62,605 nucleotides of DNA from Acidimicrobiales bacterium. GTDB lineage: Bacteria > Actinomycetota > Acidimicrobiia > Acidimicrobiales > Iamiaceae. A program made the position numbers and the translations under genes. Each line of letters starts with the position of its first letter. Positions within the stretch are counted from its first letter, which is position 1. The DNA is taken from NCBI GenBank assembly GCA_030448105.1, contig JAUJNP010000017.1:1-62605 (forward strand), in the 5' to 3' direction. Positions 18,241 to 27,141 of the stretch are shown here, one piece after another. Below the pieces are notes generated by a model. It saw nothing but the letters and a program-made list of their open reading frames with translations, searched no databases and was not told the DNA's origin.

Positions 18241-21200
18241 CCCGCCAACGCTCGGCCAGGACGTAGACGGGCGCGGTGAGCAGCTCCACGAGGGGCACCT
18301 CACCGAGCAGGTCGTCGCGGAAGGTGGGCTCGGTCTCGGTGACCGCATCCTTCAGTGCCGAGTAGCGACCTCGGTACTGCTCGAGCACCGGCCGGGCCGC
18401 CTCGGCCGGGAGCCGGTCGGCGAAGCGGACGTGCAGCAGGGTCAGGGCGGTGCACTGGTTGCCCTTGCTCTCGGGCACGATCACCACGGTGCGCCCGTCG
18501 CTGCGGCCCACCGCCACCGTCACCTCCCGTTCGGTGGCCACCCGGTGCTTGGTGCCCCGCAGCACCGGGTTCTTCTCGGTGCGCAGCGGCAGGTCCCGCG
18601 AGATGCCCCCCCGGTCGACCACGGTGATGGTGGCCTCGTGGCCCTCCACGTCGCCGTCGATGCGGTAGCGGGTGTAGCCGACCACCTCCTCCACCGTCGG
18701 GTCGAGGGCGGCCAGCGTGCGCAGCGCCCGGTAGCTGAGCCGGTCGCGCGTGGCGCCCGCCTCCAGGGTGGCCCGCACGAGCGGCACCTGCACCAGCCCC
18801 TCGTCGGAGCGGGAGATCCCCACCGTGACCGTCTTGGCCTGGTGCTTGATGGCGTCGACGGGGCGGGTGAGCTCCTCGATGGCGGCGGTCAGGGCGCCGG
18901 TGAGGTCCTCGACGAGCACGCTCGGCGCCCCGACCCGGCCGTACTCCACCTCGTAGGCCTCGAGGGGTGCGACGCCCGTGGCGTAGCGGAACAGCGACGA
19001 CAGTCGCACCGCCGTGCCCGCTTCCAGGTGGCCGTCGTAGCTCCCGGTGCGCACCCCATCGGCGAAACGCACCGCCTGGGGTCCCAGGTCGGCTCGCAGC
19101 TCGTTGAGCAGGCGGTCGCCGTCGTCGGCCCCCCCGGGACGCGACACCCGCTCCTCGATGGCGGCCCGGGCCAGGCGCAAGGGGATGGCCTGGGCGTCTA
19201 TGGCCAGGGCCGCCTCGTAGCCGAACAGGTGGCCGACCATCGTGCACAGCACGAAGGCGAGGCGGGGATCAGTGGCGGGGACGGTGAGGGCCGAGAGGGC
19301 GGCGCCGAAGCGCTCCTCCCCCTCGGTGGCGATCACGATGGGCGTGGCCGAGTGGGCCCGGTAGATGGCCACCTCCTTGGCCACGTCGTCGGCGTTGGAG
19401 CCGACCAGGCCGGTGGCGCACACCAGGATGAGCGGCTCGGAGGACAGGTCGATGTGCTTCTTGTCCTCGGTGGCGTCGCAGGCGATGGACTTGTAGCAGA
19501 GCTCGGAGAGCTTGATCCTCAGCTCCTCGGCCGCCACCCGGTCCGGCCCGGATCCCACCACCGCCCAGTAGCGCTTGGAGGGGGCCAGCTGTTGGGCGGC
19601 GCGGGCGATCGCCGGCCGGCGGGCGAGGGTGGCCTCCATGGCGTCGGGCAGGTCGCGCAGGGAGGCCAGCACCTGACCCCGCTCGTCGGCGGCGGCGGGG
19701 TCGTCGACCACCAGGTCGGCGATGGCGTAGGCCAGCAGGAAGCCGGCGGCCACCTGGGAGTAGAAGGCCTTGGTGGAGGCGACGCTCATCTCCACGTCGC
19801 GCCCGTCGGAGGTGTAGAGCACGCCGTCGGACTTGTCGGTGAGGTCGCTCCCCCGGCGGTTGACGATGGCCACCACCCGGGCCCCCCGGGACCGCACCAG
19901 GTCGACGGTGCGGTTGGTGTCGGTGGTGGTGCCCGACTGGCTGACCGCCACCACCAGCGTGTCGGACATGTCCGCCCGCAGTCCGAACCCGGAGAGCTCG
20001 GTGGCGAGCTGCGCCTCGACCTGGAGGGCGGCGCCGACGGTGGCCTCCTGGAGCGCTCGCACCAGGGCCTGGCCGGCGACGGCGGCGGTGCCCTGACCGA
20101 CCACCACCACCCGCCGCACCCGGCCTTCGGAGAGCCCGGCCCGCAGGTCGTCCGGGAGGGTGTCGCGCCCCAGGCCGACGGCGAGGGTTCCGTCGCCGTC
20201 CACGAGCTTGCCCCGCAGCGTCTTGCGGAACGACGCCGGCGCCTCGGTGATCTCCTTGAGCAGGAAGTGCGGATGCTCGCCGCGGTCGATGTCGCGGGTG
20301 GTGATCTCGGCCGACACGAGGTCCCCGTCGGTCACGGGCAGGACGGCGCCGTCGTAGCTGCGCCGGTCGATGCCGCCGAGCTCACCGGCGGCTGTGCCCG
20401 CCAGGCGCACCACCTGGCCCCGGCTGCCCGCCGGGTTGGCCGGGTCCGAGGGCGCCTCCCCATCCATCCGCAGGTAGCGGTCGCACTCCTCGACCACGCC
20501 GTAGGGCTCGGAGGCCACCAGGTAGAGATCGTCGGCCACCCCTACGTAGAGCGCCTGTCCGCTGCCCCGGAGGGCGAGGAGCAGGTCCCCCGGAGCGGAG
20601 GCGGCGCTGGCGGCGATGGCCACCGAGCCCTCCAGACCGGCGACGGTGCGCCGGAACCCGTCGACCAGGTCGTCGCCCTCTGCGAGGCGGCGGGAGACGA
20701 GGGTGGGGATCACCTTGGCGTCGGTGGTGATCTCATTGGGGATGCGCAGCGCCTCGGCCGCCTTGAGGTCGGCGAAGTTGTCGACGTCACCGTTGAGGGC
20801 GGCGGTGACGTAGGGGCCGTCCGATCGGTCGAGCTCCTCGGCGTTGAGGGGGTGGGCGTTGGGCTGGGAGATGATCCCGACGCTGGCCCAGCGGGTGTGG
20901 CCGAGCACCACGACCTCGGCGGTGTCCGCCACCAGCGCCTCGTGCAGCAACGGGTCGGCGGTGATGGCCGCCCGCAGGGCGCGGGTGTTGTCGCCCAGCT
21001 CGCCGATCTCGGCCGCCGCCTTGTACACGAAGCTGAGGCAGTCCCCCGCCACCCGCACCGCCCCGGAGGCGAACAACGGGTCGGCCCGGCGGGGCGCGAG
21101 CAGGGCGGCGACCGCGGGGGCGGACAAGTCGAGGCCGTGGCCCCGCACGAGGAGGTGCACGCCGGCCGAGTCGCGCCCCCGCACCTCCAGGCGGTCGAGG

Positions 21201-21706
21201 GCCGACAGCGTGAGCTGCACCGAGGTGAACGCCTCCAGCGCGGCGGCGCCCGGTGCCGAGCCGGCCAGCGCGGCCACCGCGGCGGCGGTGCGGAGACGGT
21301 CCCGCTGCACGGCCCAGCCGGCATCCTTGAGGCGGACGAGGGCCGCGTTCACCTGCTCGAGGGGGGCAGGGTCGGTGCGTGCGGGCTGGTCGAGCCCGTC
21401 CCGGTCGAGGCGGGTCTCGATGGCGGCGACCGTCGCGCCCACCTCGGTGAGCAGCGCGTCCAGCGCCGGGGCCAGGGACCGGTCGCCCACGAGGGCGGTC
21501 ACGCCCGGTGTGCCCCGCAGCAGGGCGTCGGCCGCCTCGATGCCCTCGGCGGCCTCACCGAGGCGGGCCGCCAGCTCCGGACCGGCGGGCAGACCGGCGG
21601 CCGCGTCCACCAGGTCACGGGCACGGTCGACCGGGGCAAGCACCTCGGGGACGGTCGGCGGACGGCGGGAGCTGCGGCGCCGGGTCACGGCGATGATGCC
21701 GCACAC
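18236..21706 (-). CDS. glmS: Expanded GlmS: glutamine-fructose-6-phosphate aminotransferase of 1156 aa
   Basis: This protein occupies the usual glmS slot but is nearly twice the normal ~610 residues. Glutaminase parts are all present: Cys2 in MCGIIAV, RGRDSAG (176-182), GHTRWAS (269-275), NAHPL (283-287) and NGDVDN (305-310). SIS domain 1 has SQSGTTTDT (589-597) and EMSVASTKAF (639-648). SIS domain 2 has KLSELCY (E735) and DKKHIDL (H751), with the same 16-residue spacing as catalytic Glu488-His504 of E. coli GlmS. QAKTVTV (K958) corresponds to Lys603 near the normal C-terminus. Extra parts are about 150 mostly helical residues inserted right after MCGIIAV, an insertion near 855-945, and about 190 residues after K958. 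Start is GTG 21706 with GGAGG upstream. It probably makes glucosamine-6-P. The roles of the insertions are unknown. Confidence 0.85.
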   Translation of the reverse strand: MCGIIAVTRRRSSRRPPTVPEVLAPVDRARDLVDAAAGLPAGPELAARLGEAAEGIEAADALLRGTPGVTALVGDRSLAPALDALLTEVGATVAAIETRLDRDGLDQPARTDPAPLEQVNAALVRLKDAGWAVQRDRLRTAAAVAALAGSAPGAAALEAFTSVQLTLSALDRLEVRGRDSAGVHLLVRGHGLDLSAPAVAALLAPRRADPLFASGAVRVAGDCLSFVYKAAAEIGELGDNTRALRAAITADPLLHEALVADTAEVVVLGHTRWASVGIISQPNAHPLNAEELDRSDGPYVTAALNGDVDNFADLKAAEALRIPNEITTDAKVIPTLVSRRLAEGDDLVDGFRRTVAGLEGSVAIAASAASAPGDLLLALRGSGQALYVGVADDLYLVASEPYGVVEECDRYLRMDGEAPSDPANPAGSRGQVVRLAGTAAGELGGIDRRSYDGAVLPVTDGDLVSAEITTRDIDRGEHPHFLLKEITEAPASFRKTLRGKLVDGDGTLAVGLGRDTLPDDLRAGLSEGRVRRVVVVGQGTAAVAGQALVRALQEATVGAALQVEAQLATELSGFGLRADMSDTLVVAVSQSGTTTDTNRTVDLVRSRGARVVAIVNRRGSDLTDKSDGVLYTSDGRDVEMSVASTKAFYSQVAAGFLLAYAIADLVVDDPAAADERGQVLASLRDLPDAMEATLARRPAIARAAQQLAPSKRYWAVVGSGPDRVAAEELRIKLSELCYKSIACDATEDKKHIDLSSEPLILVCATGLVGSNADDVAKEVAIYRAHSATPIVIATEGEERFGAALSALTVPATDPRLAFVLCTMVGHLFGYEAALAIDAQAIPLRLARAAIEERVSRPGGADDGDRLLNELRADLGPQAVRFADGVRTGSYDGHLEAGTAVRLSSLFRYATGVAPLEAYEVEYGRVGAPSVLVEDLTGALTAAIEELTRPVDAIKHQAKTVTVGISRSDEGLVQVPLVRATLEAGATRDRLSYRALRTLAALDPTVEEVVGYTRYRIDGDVEGHEATITVVDRGGISRDLPLRTEKNPVLRGTKHRVATEREVTVAVGRSDGRTVVIVPESKGNQCTALTLLHVRFADRLPAEAARPVLEQYRGRYSALKDAVTETEPTFRDDLLGEVPLVELLTAPVYVLAERWRA

Positions 21707-21807
21707 GGGGGCCTCCGGAGGTGGGCTACGAGACTCGGCGATGGTACCGGTGGCACCCCGCCGGTCGGCGGGTGGAGGTGGGGGGACCCCTCACCCCGGT
21801 CGGGCCG

Positions 21808-21813
21808 TACGAT
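21808..21813 (+). promoter_or_regulatory. Predicted -10 box of kinase gene
   Basis: TACGAT ends 7 nt before ATG 21821, the spacing expected for a leaderless actinobacterial transcript. This supports ATG 21821 over the in-frame ATG 21812. Confidence 0.5.
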
Positions 21814-21820
21814 GGGTGCG

Positions 21821-23419
21821 ATGGCCACCTCGACGCCCTCGGGCCCTCGCGCTCCGGACCTGGCGGGCATCGTCGACCTCGAGCGGATCGGCCGGGGCGG
21901 CTTCGGCACGGTGTACCGGGGCCGCCAGACCGACTTCAACCGCACGGTGGCGGTCAAGGTCCTCGACGGCGTCACCGACGACCCCGCCGCCGACCAGCGC
22001 TTCCGCCGCGAGGTGGCGGCCATGGGGTCGGTCTCGCACCACCCCAACGTGGTGCCGGTGTACGCCACCGGCGTCACCGCCGACGGCCATCCCTACCTGG
22101 TGATGCCGTACCTGCCGGGCGGGTCACTGGCGGACCGGCTGCGGGAGGGACCCCTCGGCTGGGAGGAGGCCGTGCGCCTCGGCGCCAAGGTGTCCGAGGC
22201 CCTCTGCGCCGCCCACGGCGTCGGCGTGCTCCACCGCGACGTGAAGCCGGCCAACATCCTCTACTCCGCCTTCGGCGAGCCCCAGCTCGGTGACTTCGGC
22301 ATCGCCCGCCTGGCCGACACCACCCGCACCGCCACCGGCCTGGTCACCGCCACCGTCACGTTCGCGCCGCCCGAGATCCTCTCGGGCCAGAAGGCCGTCC
22401 CCGCGTCCGACGTGTACTCGCTGGCCGCCACGCTCCACGCCGCCATGCGGGGCAAGCCGCCGTTCTCGGTCACCGAGGGCGAGCCGCTGGCAGCCACGGT
22501 GGCGCGCGTCGTCACCGAGCCGCCCCCCGACCTGCGCCCCTCGGGCGTCCCCGACCCCGTGGCCACCGCCATCGAGCGGGCCATGGTGAAGGACCCCACC
22601 GCCCGCACCCCCTCGGCGGAGGCGTTCAAGGACGACCTCGACGCCGCGGTCGGCCAGCCTCGGGGCGGGGCCGCCCTGCCGCCCGTGCCCGAGGCCACGG
22701 CGGTGGCCGCTCCCCCGCTGTCCACCACCCGGATCGACGCCGGCCCACCCGTCGCGCCGGTTCCCGTGGTGGAGAGCTACGAGGGGTACGAGGAGTACGA
22801 GGAGGAGGAACCGGAGCCACCCGACCGCCGCGGGCTGATCCTCGGCGTGCTGGCCGGTGTGGTGGTCCTAGGGCTCCTCGCCTTCCTCGTGGCCCGGGCC
22901 CTCTCGACCGACGGCGACACCACCGCCGGTGGAGAGACCACCAGCACGGCCACCACCCAGGAGCCGACCACCACCGAGGCGACCACCACCTCGGAGTCGA
23001 CCACCACCACCACCGAGCCGACCACGTCGACCACCACCACCACCGAGCCGACGACCTCCACGACCACCACGACCACCACGACCACCACGACCGTGCCCCC
23101 TGTGAACGGCGCGCCCGGCGCTCCCACGCCGGAGGCCACCATCGATCAGTACTACAACGGCTTCTCCGGCCGGTCGCCCGAGGAGAGCTACCAGTGGCTG
23201 AGCCCGGCGTACCGGTCCCGCCAGAGCCTGGCGGGCTACAAGGCCTTCTGGAGCGGCATCGAGTCGGTGAGCGTCAGCGGGGTGCAGGCGTCGGGCGACA
23301 CCGTCACCGCCACCATCCGCTACGTGAAGAGAGGCGGGGGCACCTCGGTCGAGCGGTCCCAACTCACGCTCATCCGCGACACCGCCACCGGAAACTACCT
23401 GATCAACTCCAAGGATTGA
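21821..23419 (+). CDS. Membrane Ser/Thr protein kinase (PknB-like)
   Basis: This 532-residue Hanks-type kinase is divergent from glmS and convergent with glmM. The kinase domain spans residues 17-275 with IGRGGFGTVYRG, K46 in VAVK, HRDVKPANI (138-146), DFG (158-160) and APPE. A juxtamembrane acidic Tyr/Glu stretch (318-334) precedes one transmembrane helix (about 339-360). Outside the cell, a Thr-rich linker (about 366-432, Thr with Glu/Pro) leads to a roughly 95-residue C-terminal domain resembling an NTF2-like fold (ATIDQYYNGFSGRSPEESYQ). There are no PASTA repeats. The position between the two amino-sugar genes suggests, but does not show, a link to cell-wall precursor control. Confidence 0.92.
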   Translation: MATSTPSGPRAPDLAGIVDLERIGRGGFGTVYRGRQTDFNRTVAVKVLDGVTDDPAADQRFRREVAAMGSVSHHPNVVPVYATGVTADGHPYLVMPYLPGGSLADRLREGPLGWEEAVRLGAKVSEALCAAHGVGVLHRDVKPANILYSAFGEPQLGDFGIARLADTTRTATGLVTATVTFAPPEILSGQKAVPASDVYSLAATLHAAMRGKPPFSVTEGEPLAATVARVVTEPPPDLRPSGVPDPVATAIERAMVKDPTARTPSAEAFKDDLDAAVGQPRGGAALPPVPEATAVAAPPLSTTRIDAGPPVAPVPVVESYEGYEEYEEEEPEPPDRRGLILGVLAGVVVLGLLAFLVARALSTDGDTTAGGETTSTATTQEPTTTEATTTSESTTTTTEPTTSTTTTTEPTTSTTTTTTTTTTTVPPVNGAPGAPTPEATIDQYYNGFSGRSPEESYQWLSPAYRSRQSLAGYKAFWSGIESVSVSGVQASGDTVTATIRYVKRGGGTSVERSQLTLIRDTATGNYLINSKD

Positions 23420-23425
23420 GCTGGT

Positions 23426-24769
23426 TCAGGTCGTCGCCCGCTCCACCGCCGCCACCAGGCGATCGGCCACGGTGGCGGCGCCCTCGGCGGTGGGCGCCTC
23501 CACCATCACCCGCACCAGGGGCTCGGTGCCGCTGGGTCGCACCAGCACCCGCCCGGCGCCGGCCAGCGCGTCCTCGGCGGCCGCGATCTCCGCGGCCAGG
23601 TGCTCCACCAGCGCCGGGTCCCGCCGGGCGACCGCCACGTTGCGCAACACCTGGGGCAGGCGGGTCATCACCGCCGCCAGCTCGGCCAGCGGCTGCCCGC
23701 GGCGCACCAACGCATCGAGCAGCCGGATCCCGGTGAGCAGCCCGTCGCCGGTGGTGGCCAGCTCACGGAAGATGATGTGGCCCGACTGCTCGCCGCCGAG
23801 GCTGAGGCCACCCTCCTCCAGCGCCTCGAGCACGGCCCGGTCACCCACCGCCGTCTCCACCACCGAGATGCCTCGGTCGGCCATGGCGTGGCGGAAGCCC
23901 AGGTTGGTCATCACTGTCACCGCCACGGTGTCGGCCGCCAGCCGACCCTGATCGTGGAGGTCCACTGCGCACACCGCCAGGATGTGGTCGCCGTCGACCA
24001 CGCCGCCTTCGGCGTCGACGGCGATGACCCGGTCGGCGTCGCCATCGAGGGCCAGGCCCACATCGGCGCCGCCGGCTACCACCGCCCGCTGCAGAGCCTC
24101 GGGGTGGTTCGACCCGCATCCGGCGTTGATGTTGGTGCCGTCGGGTTCGGCGCAGAGCACGGTCACCTCGGCGCCGAGGGCGCTGAACACCCGGGGAGCG
24201 ATCGCCGTCGCCGCCCCGTGGGCGCAGTCGACCACCACCCGCAGGCCGGTGAGGCGCCGGCCCTCGAGCACGTCGGCCTCGAGGTGGGCGGCGTAGCGTT
24301 GCCCGGCGTCGGGAGCGGCGGCCATCACCCCGACGTCGACGCCGACGCGACGGTCGGGCGACCCGGGGATCCCCTCCGCCTCCAATGCGGCGAGCTGCGC
24401 CTCCAGCCGCTCCTCGGTGTCGTCCCGCAGCTTTCGACCGCCCGCCGCGAACAGCTTTATCCCGTTGTCGGCGAAGGGGTTGTGCGAAGCCGAGATCATG
24501 GCGGCGGGCACCTCGTCGACCGCCGACAGGTGGGCCACCCCGGGGGTGGGGAACACGCCCACGTCGACCACGGTGGCACCCTCGGAGGCGAGGCCTGCGG
24601 CCAGGGCGGCACAGAGCAGCGGCCCCGAACGTCGGGTGTCACGACCGACCAGCCAGACATCGCCTCCGACCACCCGGGCCGCCGCCCGGCCGAGGGCCAG
24701 GGCCAACTCGGGGGTCAGCTCGGTGTTGGCCACCCCCCGCACGCCGTCGGTGCCGAACCTCAACGTCAC
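23426..24769 (-). CDS. glmM: Phosphoglucosamine mutase GlmM
   Basis: This 447-residue enzyme interconverts glucosamine-6-P and glucosamine-1-P for UDP-GlcNAc synthesis. Signatures: RFGTDGVRGVANTEL, the phosphoserine loop ISASHNPFADNGIK, the metal-binding DGDADRVIAVD, GGEQSGHIIF for sugar binding and VRPSGTEPLVRVMVE for phosphate binding. Only 6 bp separate its stop from that of the opposing kinase gene. Together with the expanded GlmS it provides the amino-sugar branch of peptidoglycan synthesis. Confidence 0.97.
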   Translation of the reverse strand: MTLRFGTDGVRGVANTELTPELALALGRAAARVVGGDVWLVGRDTRRSGPLLCAALAAGLASEGATVVDVGVFPTPGVAHLSAVDEVPAAMISASHNPFADNGIKLFAAGGRKLRDDTEERLEAQLAALEAEGIPGSPDRRVGVDVGVMAAAPDAGQRYAAHLEADVLEGRRLTGLRVVVDCAHGAATAIAPRVFSALGAEVTVLCAEPDGTNINAGCGSNHPEALQRAVVAGGADVGLALDGDADRVIAVDAEGGVVDGDHILAVCAVDLHDQGRLAADTVAVTVMTNLGFRHAMADRGISVVETAVGDRAVLEALEEGGLSLGGEQSGHIIFRELATTGDGLLTGIRLLDALVRRGQPLAELAAVMTRLPQVLRNVAVARRDPALVEHLAAEIAAAEDALAGAGRVLVRPSGTEPLVRVMVEAPTAEGAATVADRLVAAVERATT

Positions 24770-24797
24770 GGCCCGCCATCCCCGGCCCGGACCGTGT

Positions 24798-24843
24798 TCT
24801 GGCCTGCGCGGCGGTCGTCATGGCGACGCGTACGCATGCCAGA
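24798..24843. terminator. Possible stem-loop between rpsI and glmM
   Basis: TCTGGC-c-TGCG pairs with CGCA-t-GCCAGA across a loop that holds a smaller GTCG/CGAC stem. It starts 24 nt beyond the rpsI stop. There is no U-run, so a terminator role is tentative. Confidence 0.35.
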
Positions 24844-24866
24844 GCCCATGAGGCGGACGGCGACGA

Positions 24867-25259
24867 TCAGCGCTTGGAGTACTGCGGAGCCTTGCGGGCC
24901 TTCTTGAGGCCGTACTTCTTCGATTCCTTCTCCCGGGCGTCGCGGGTGAGGAAGCCGGCCCGCTTGAGCACCGGGCGCAGCTCCTCGTCGAGGGCCATCA
25001 GGCCCCGGGCGATGCCGAGGCGGAGGGCCCCGGCCTGGCCCGACACCCCACCGCCGTCCATGGTGGCGTCGATGTCGTAGCGGTCGAGGGTGTCGGTGGC
25101 CCGCAGCGGCTCGGTCAGCACCATGCGGTGGGTGTCGGACGGGAAGTACTCGGCCACGTCACGGCCGTTGACGGTGATCTTGCCCTCCCCGTCGCGGAGG
25201 CGGACCCGGGCGATGGCCTGCTTGCGGCGACCGGTGGACTGAACGAGCGGCTTGGGCAC
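24867..25259 (-). CDS. rpsI: 30S ribosomal protein S9
   Basis: This 130-residue S9 starts at GTG 25259 with AGGAG 5 nt upstream. [20 protein letters not shown] at the N-terminus and the basic C-terminus ending KAPQYSKR, which reaches the P-site tRNA, are diagnostic. It follows rplM by 8 bp, the usual pair. glmM lies downstream as in many actinobacteria. Confidence 0.98.
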   Translation of the reverse strand: MPKPLVQSTGRRKQAIARVRLRDGEGKITVNGRDVAEYFPSDTHRMVLTEPLRATDTLDRYDIDATMDGGGVSGQAGALRLGIARGLMALDEELRPVLKRAGFLTRDAREKESKKYGLKKARKAPQYSKR

Positions 25260-25267
25260 GAAAGCTC

Positions 25268-25717
25268 CTAGGCGCCTGGTCGGCGCGACGCCAGGTCGAG
25301 GGTGACGGGCCGCTGGGCGGCGTGAGGGTGTTGGGGCCCGGAGTAGACCTTGAGCTTCTTCAGCATCTGGCGGCCCAGGCGGTTCTTGGGAAGCATGCCC
25401 CGGATGGTGCGGCGCACCGCTTCCTCGGGCTTCTTGGCCAGCAGGTCGGCGTAGGTCTGCTGCTTGATCCCGCCCGGGAAGCCCGAGTGACGGAAGATCA
25501 GCTTCTTGTCGGCCTTGTCGGAGGTGAGCACGACCTTGGCCGCGTTGACCACGATCACGTGGTCGCCGGTGTCGAGGTGGGGGGTGAAGGTGGGCTTGTG
25601 CTTGCCCCGCAACCGGCGGGCCACCTCCGTGGCCATGCGCCCGAGCACCAGGCCGTCGGCGTCGACGACGTACCAGCCGCGCTCGATCTCGCTGGCCTTC
25701 GGTGTGTAGGTGGGCAC
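25268..25717 (-). CDS. rplM: 50S ribosomal protein L13
   Basis: This 149-residue L13 starts at GTG 25717 ([20 protein letters not shown]), with AGGA 7 nt upstream. A second GTG lies two codons earlier. [36 protein letters not shown] and [19 protein letters not shown] are family blocks. It heads the rplM-rpsI pair. The 126 bp upstream separate it from the divergent ilvA and should hold the promoter. Confidence 0.97.
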   Translation of the reverse strand: MPTYTPKASEIERGWYVVDADGLVLGRMATEVARRLRGKHKPTFTPHLDTGDHVIVVNAAKVVLTSDKADKKLIFRHSGFPGGIKQQTYADLLAKKPEEAVRRTIRGMLPKNRLGRQMLKKLKVYSGPQHPHAAQRPVTLDLASRRPGA

Positions 25718-25843
25718 GCGCACGTCCTGGGATCCTTGCCGGAGGCCCAGGGCCGACGCGCTTGTCGCGAGGCCGGCCGGGCCGACGGGCAAGCCTACGG
25801 GCGCCGTCCGCGACCGGCAAATGGCCGGCCCTACCCTGGGTCC

Positions 25844-27064
25844 GTGGGCTCCGTCGCCACTGGCCTGGTGGGCATCGACGACATCCGGGCGGCCGCCGCC
25901 GGCCTGGTGGGCGTGCTGCGCCCCACTCCGGCCGAGGTCACCGACACGTTGTCGCGCCAATGCGGGCGCACGGTGTGGCTGAAGCCCGAGCACCGCCAGC
26001 GCACCGGGTCCTTCAAGATCCGGGGGGCCTACACCCACATCGCCGCCCTGCCCCGCGACGACACCCGGGTGGTGGCCGCGTCGGCCGGCAACCACGCCCA
26101 GGGGGTGGCCCTGGCCGCCGCCCTGGCCGCCATCCCGGCCACCATCTACATGCCGACGACGGCCGCCTTGCCCAAGGTGGAGGCCACCCGCAACTACGGG
26201 GCCGAGGTGCACCTGGTGGGTGAGACGGTCGACGACTGCCTCGACGCCGCTCGGACGGCGGCCTGTACCGGCAACGCCCGTTACGTGCCCCCCTTCGACG
26301 ACCGGCGCGTCATCGCCGGCCAGGGAACGGTGGGCCTCGAGGTGGCGGCGGAGGCGCCCGGCGCCGAGGTGGTGGTCGTCCCGGTGGGCGGCGGCGGCCT
26401 CATCTCGGGCGTGGCCGCCGCCCTGGCCGCCACCCGGCCCGAGGCGCGGGTGGTCGGCGTGCAGTCCGAGGGGGCGGCGGCCATGGCTGCGTCGGTGACC
26501 GCCGGCCGGCCCGTGCGCCTCGACCACGTCGACACCATCGCCGACGGCATCGCCCTGAGGGGCCCGTCGGATCTCACCCTGGCCCACGTGTCGGCCCTGG
26601 TGGACGACATCGTCACCGTCTCGGACGAGGAGATCGGCCGGGCCATGATCCTGCTGCTCGAACGGGCCAAGGCGGTGGTGGAGCCGGCCGGCGTGGTGGG
26701 CCTGGCCGCGGTGCTGGCCGGCAAGGTCAGCGGCAAGGGACCGGTGGTGGCCGTGCTGTCGGGCGGCAACGTCGACCCGTTGATGTTGATGAAGCTGATC
26801 GAGCACGGCCTGTCGGCCGCCGGGCGCTTCCTGCGGCTGCGGGTGGTGGTGCCCGACCGTCCCGGCGCGCTGGCCCACATCACCGGGCGGGTGGCCACCC
26901 TTGGCCTCAACGTGCTCGAGGTGGAGCACCACCGCGCCGGCGTGGCCGTGGGCGTCGACCAGGTCGAGATGCTGCTCACCCTCGAGACCCGCGACCCCCG
27001 TCACCGCCTGGCCGTGGTCGACCGCCTGCGGGCCGACGGCTACACCGTCGACCTCCTCGCCTGA
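25844..27064 (+). CDS. ilvA: Threonine ammonia-lyase (biosynthetic-like, ACT domain)
   Basis: This 406-residue fold-type II PLP enzyme deaminates threonine to 2-oxobutyrate. The PLP lysine is in [14 protein letters not shown], the phosphate loop is [16 protein letters not shown], and [13 protein letters not shown] binds the substrate carboxylate. A single C-terminal ACT domain (about 325-406, [19 protein letters not shown]) indicates the short actinobacterial type, whose allosteric behaviour varies. Start is GTG 25844, with TACCCT 6 nt upstream suggesting a leaderless mRNA. It interrupts the ribosomal run between rplM and rplQ. Confidence 0.93.
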   Translation: MGSVATGLVGIDDIRAAAAGLVGVLRPTPAEVTDTLSRQCGRTVWLKPEHRQRTGSFKIRGAYTHIAALPRDDTRVVAASAGNHAQGVALAAALAAIPATIYMPTTAALPKVEATRNYGAEVHLVGETVDDCLDAARTAACTGNARYVPPFDDRRVIAGQGTVGLEVAAEAPGAEVVVVPVGGGGLISGVAAALAATRPEARVVGVQSEGAAAMAASVTAGRPVRLDHVDTIADGIALRGPSDLTLAHVSALVDDIVTVSDEEIGRAMILLLERAKAVVEPAGVVGLAAVLAGKVSGKGPVVAVLSGGNVDPLMLMKLIEHGLSAAGRFLRLRVVVPDRPGALAHITGRVATLGLNVLEVEHHRAGVAVGVDQVEMLLTLETRDPRHRLAVVDRLRADGYTVDLLA

Positions 27065-27078
27065 CGCCGGAGCCGTTC

Positions 27079-27120
27079 TTGGCGCGATTCACCCCCGGAA
27101 ACGAGGGGTGGTCGCGCCAA
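27079..27120. terminator. Strong bidirectional terminator hairpin
   Basis: TTGGCGCGA and TCGCGCCAA pair perfectly, and CACCCC/GGGGTG extend the stem toward a 9-nt loop. It lies between the convergent ilvA and glycosyltransferase genes and is followed on the plus strand by TTTCGGGTTT. Confidence 0.85.
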
Positions 27121-27141
27121 TTTCGGGTTTGCGGTGGGCCT

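Noticed and set aside
17858..21811. Very long plus-strand open frame running opposite glmS and acpS into the kinase gene
   Set aside because: It is a GC-driven antisense shadow. The minus-strand GlmS and AcpS have clear catalytic motifs, while the plus frame upstream of the kinase gives only Gly/His/Val-rich sequence.
21707..21811. glmS ribozyme upstream of the GlmS gene
   Set aside because: The leader is only about 100 bp and divergent with the kinase. No ribozyme-like core was recognised, and the element is typical of Firmicutes.
22920..23100. Thr-rich ACC repeat region of the kinase as a mobile or microsatellite element
   Set aside because: It fits an ordinary extracellular Thr/Pro linker. 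The codons are degenerate and not exact tandem units.
24770..24866. tRNA or small RNA gene between glmM and rpsI
   Set aside because: A modest stem-loop is present, but there is no cloverleaf or T-loop motif.
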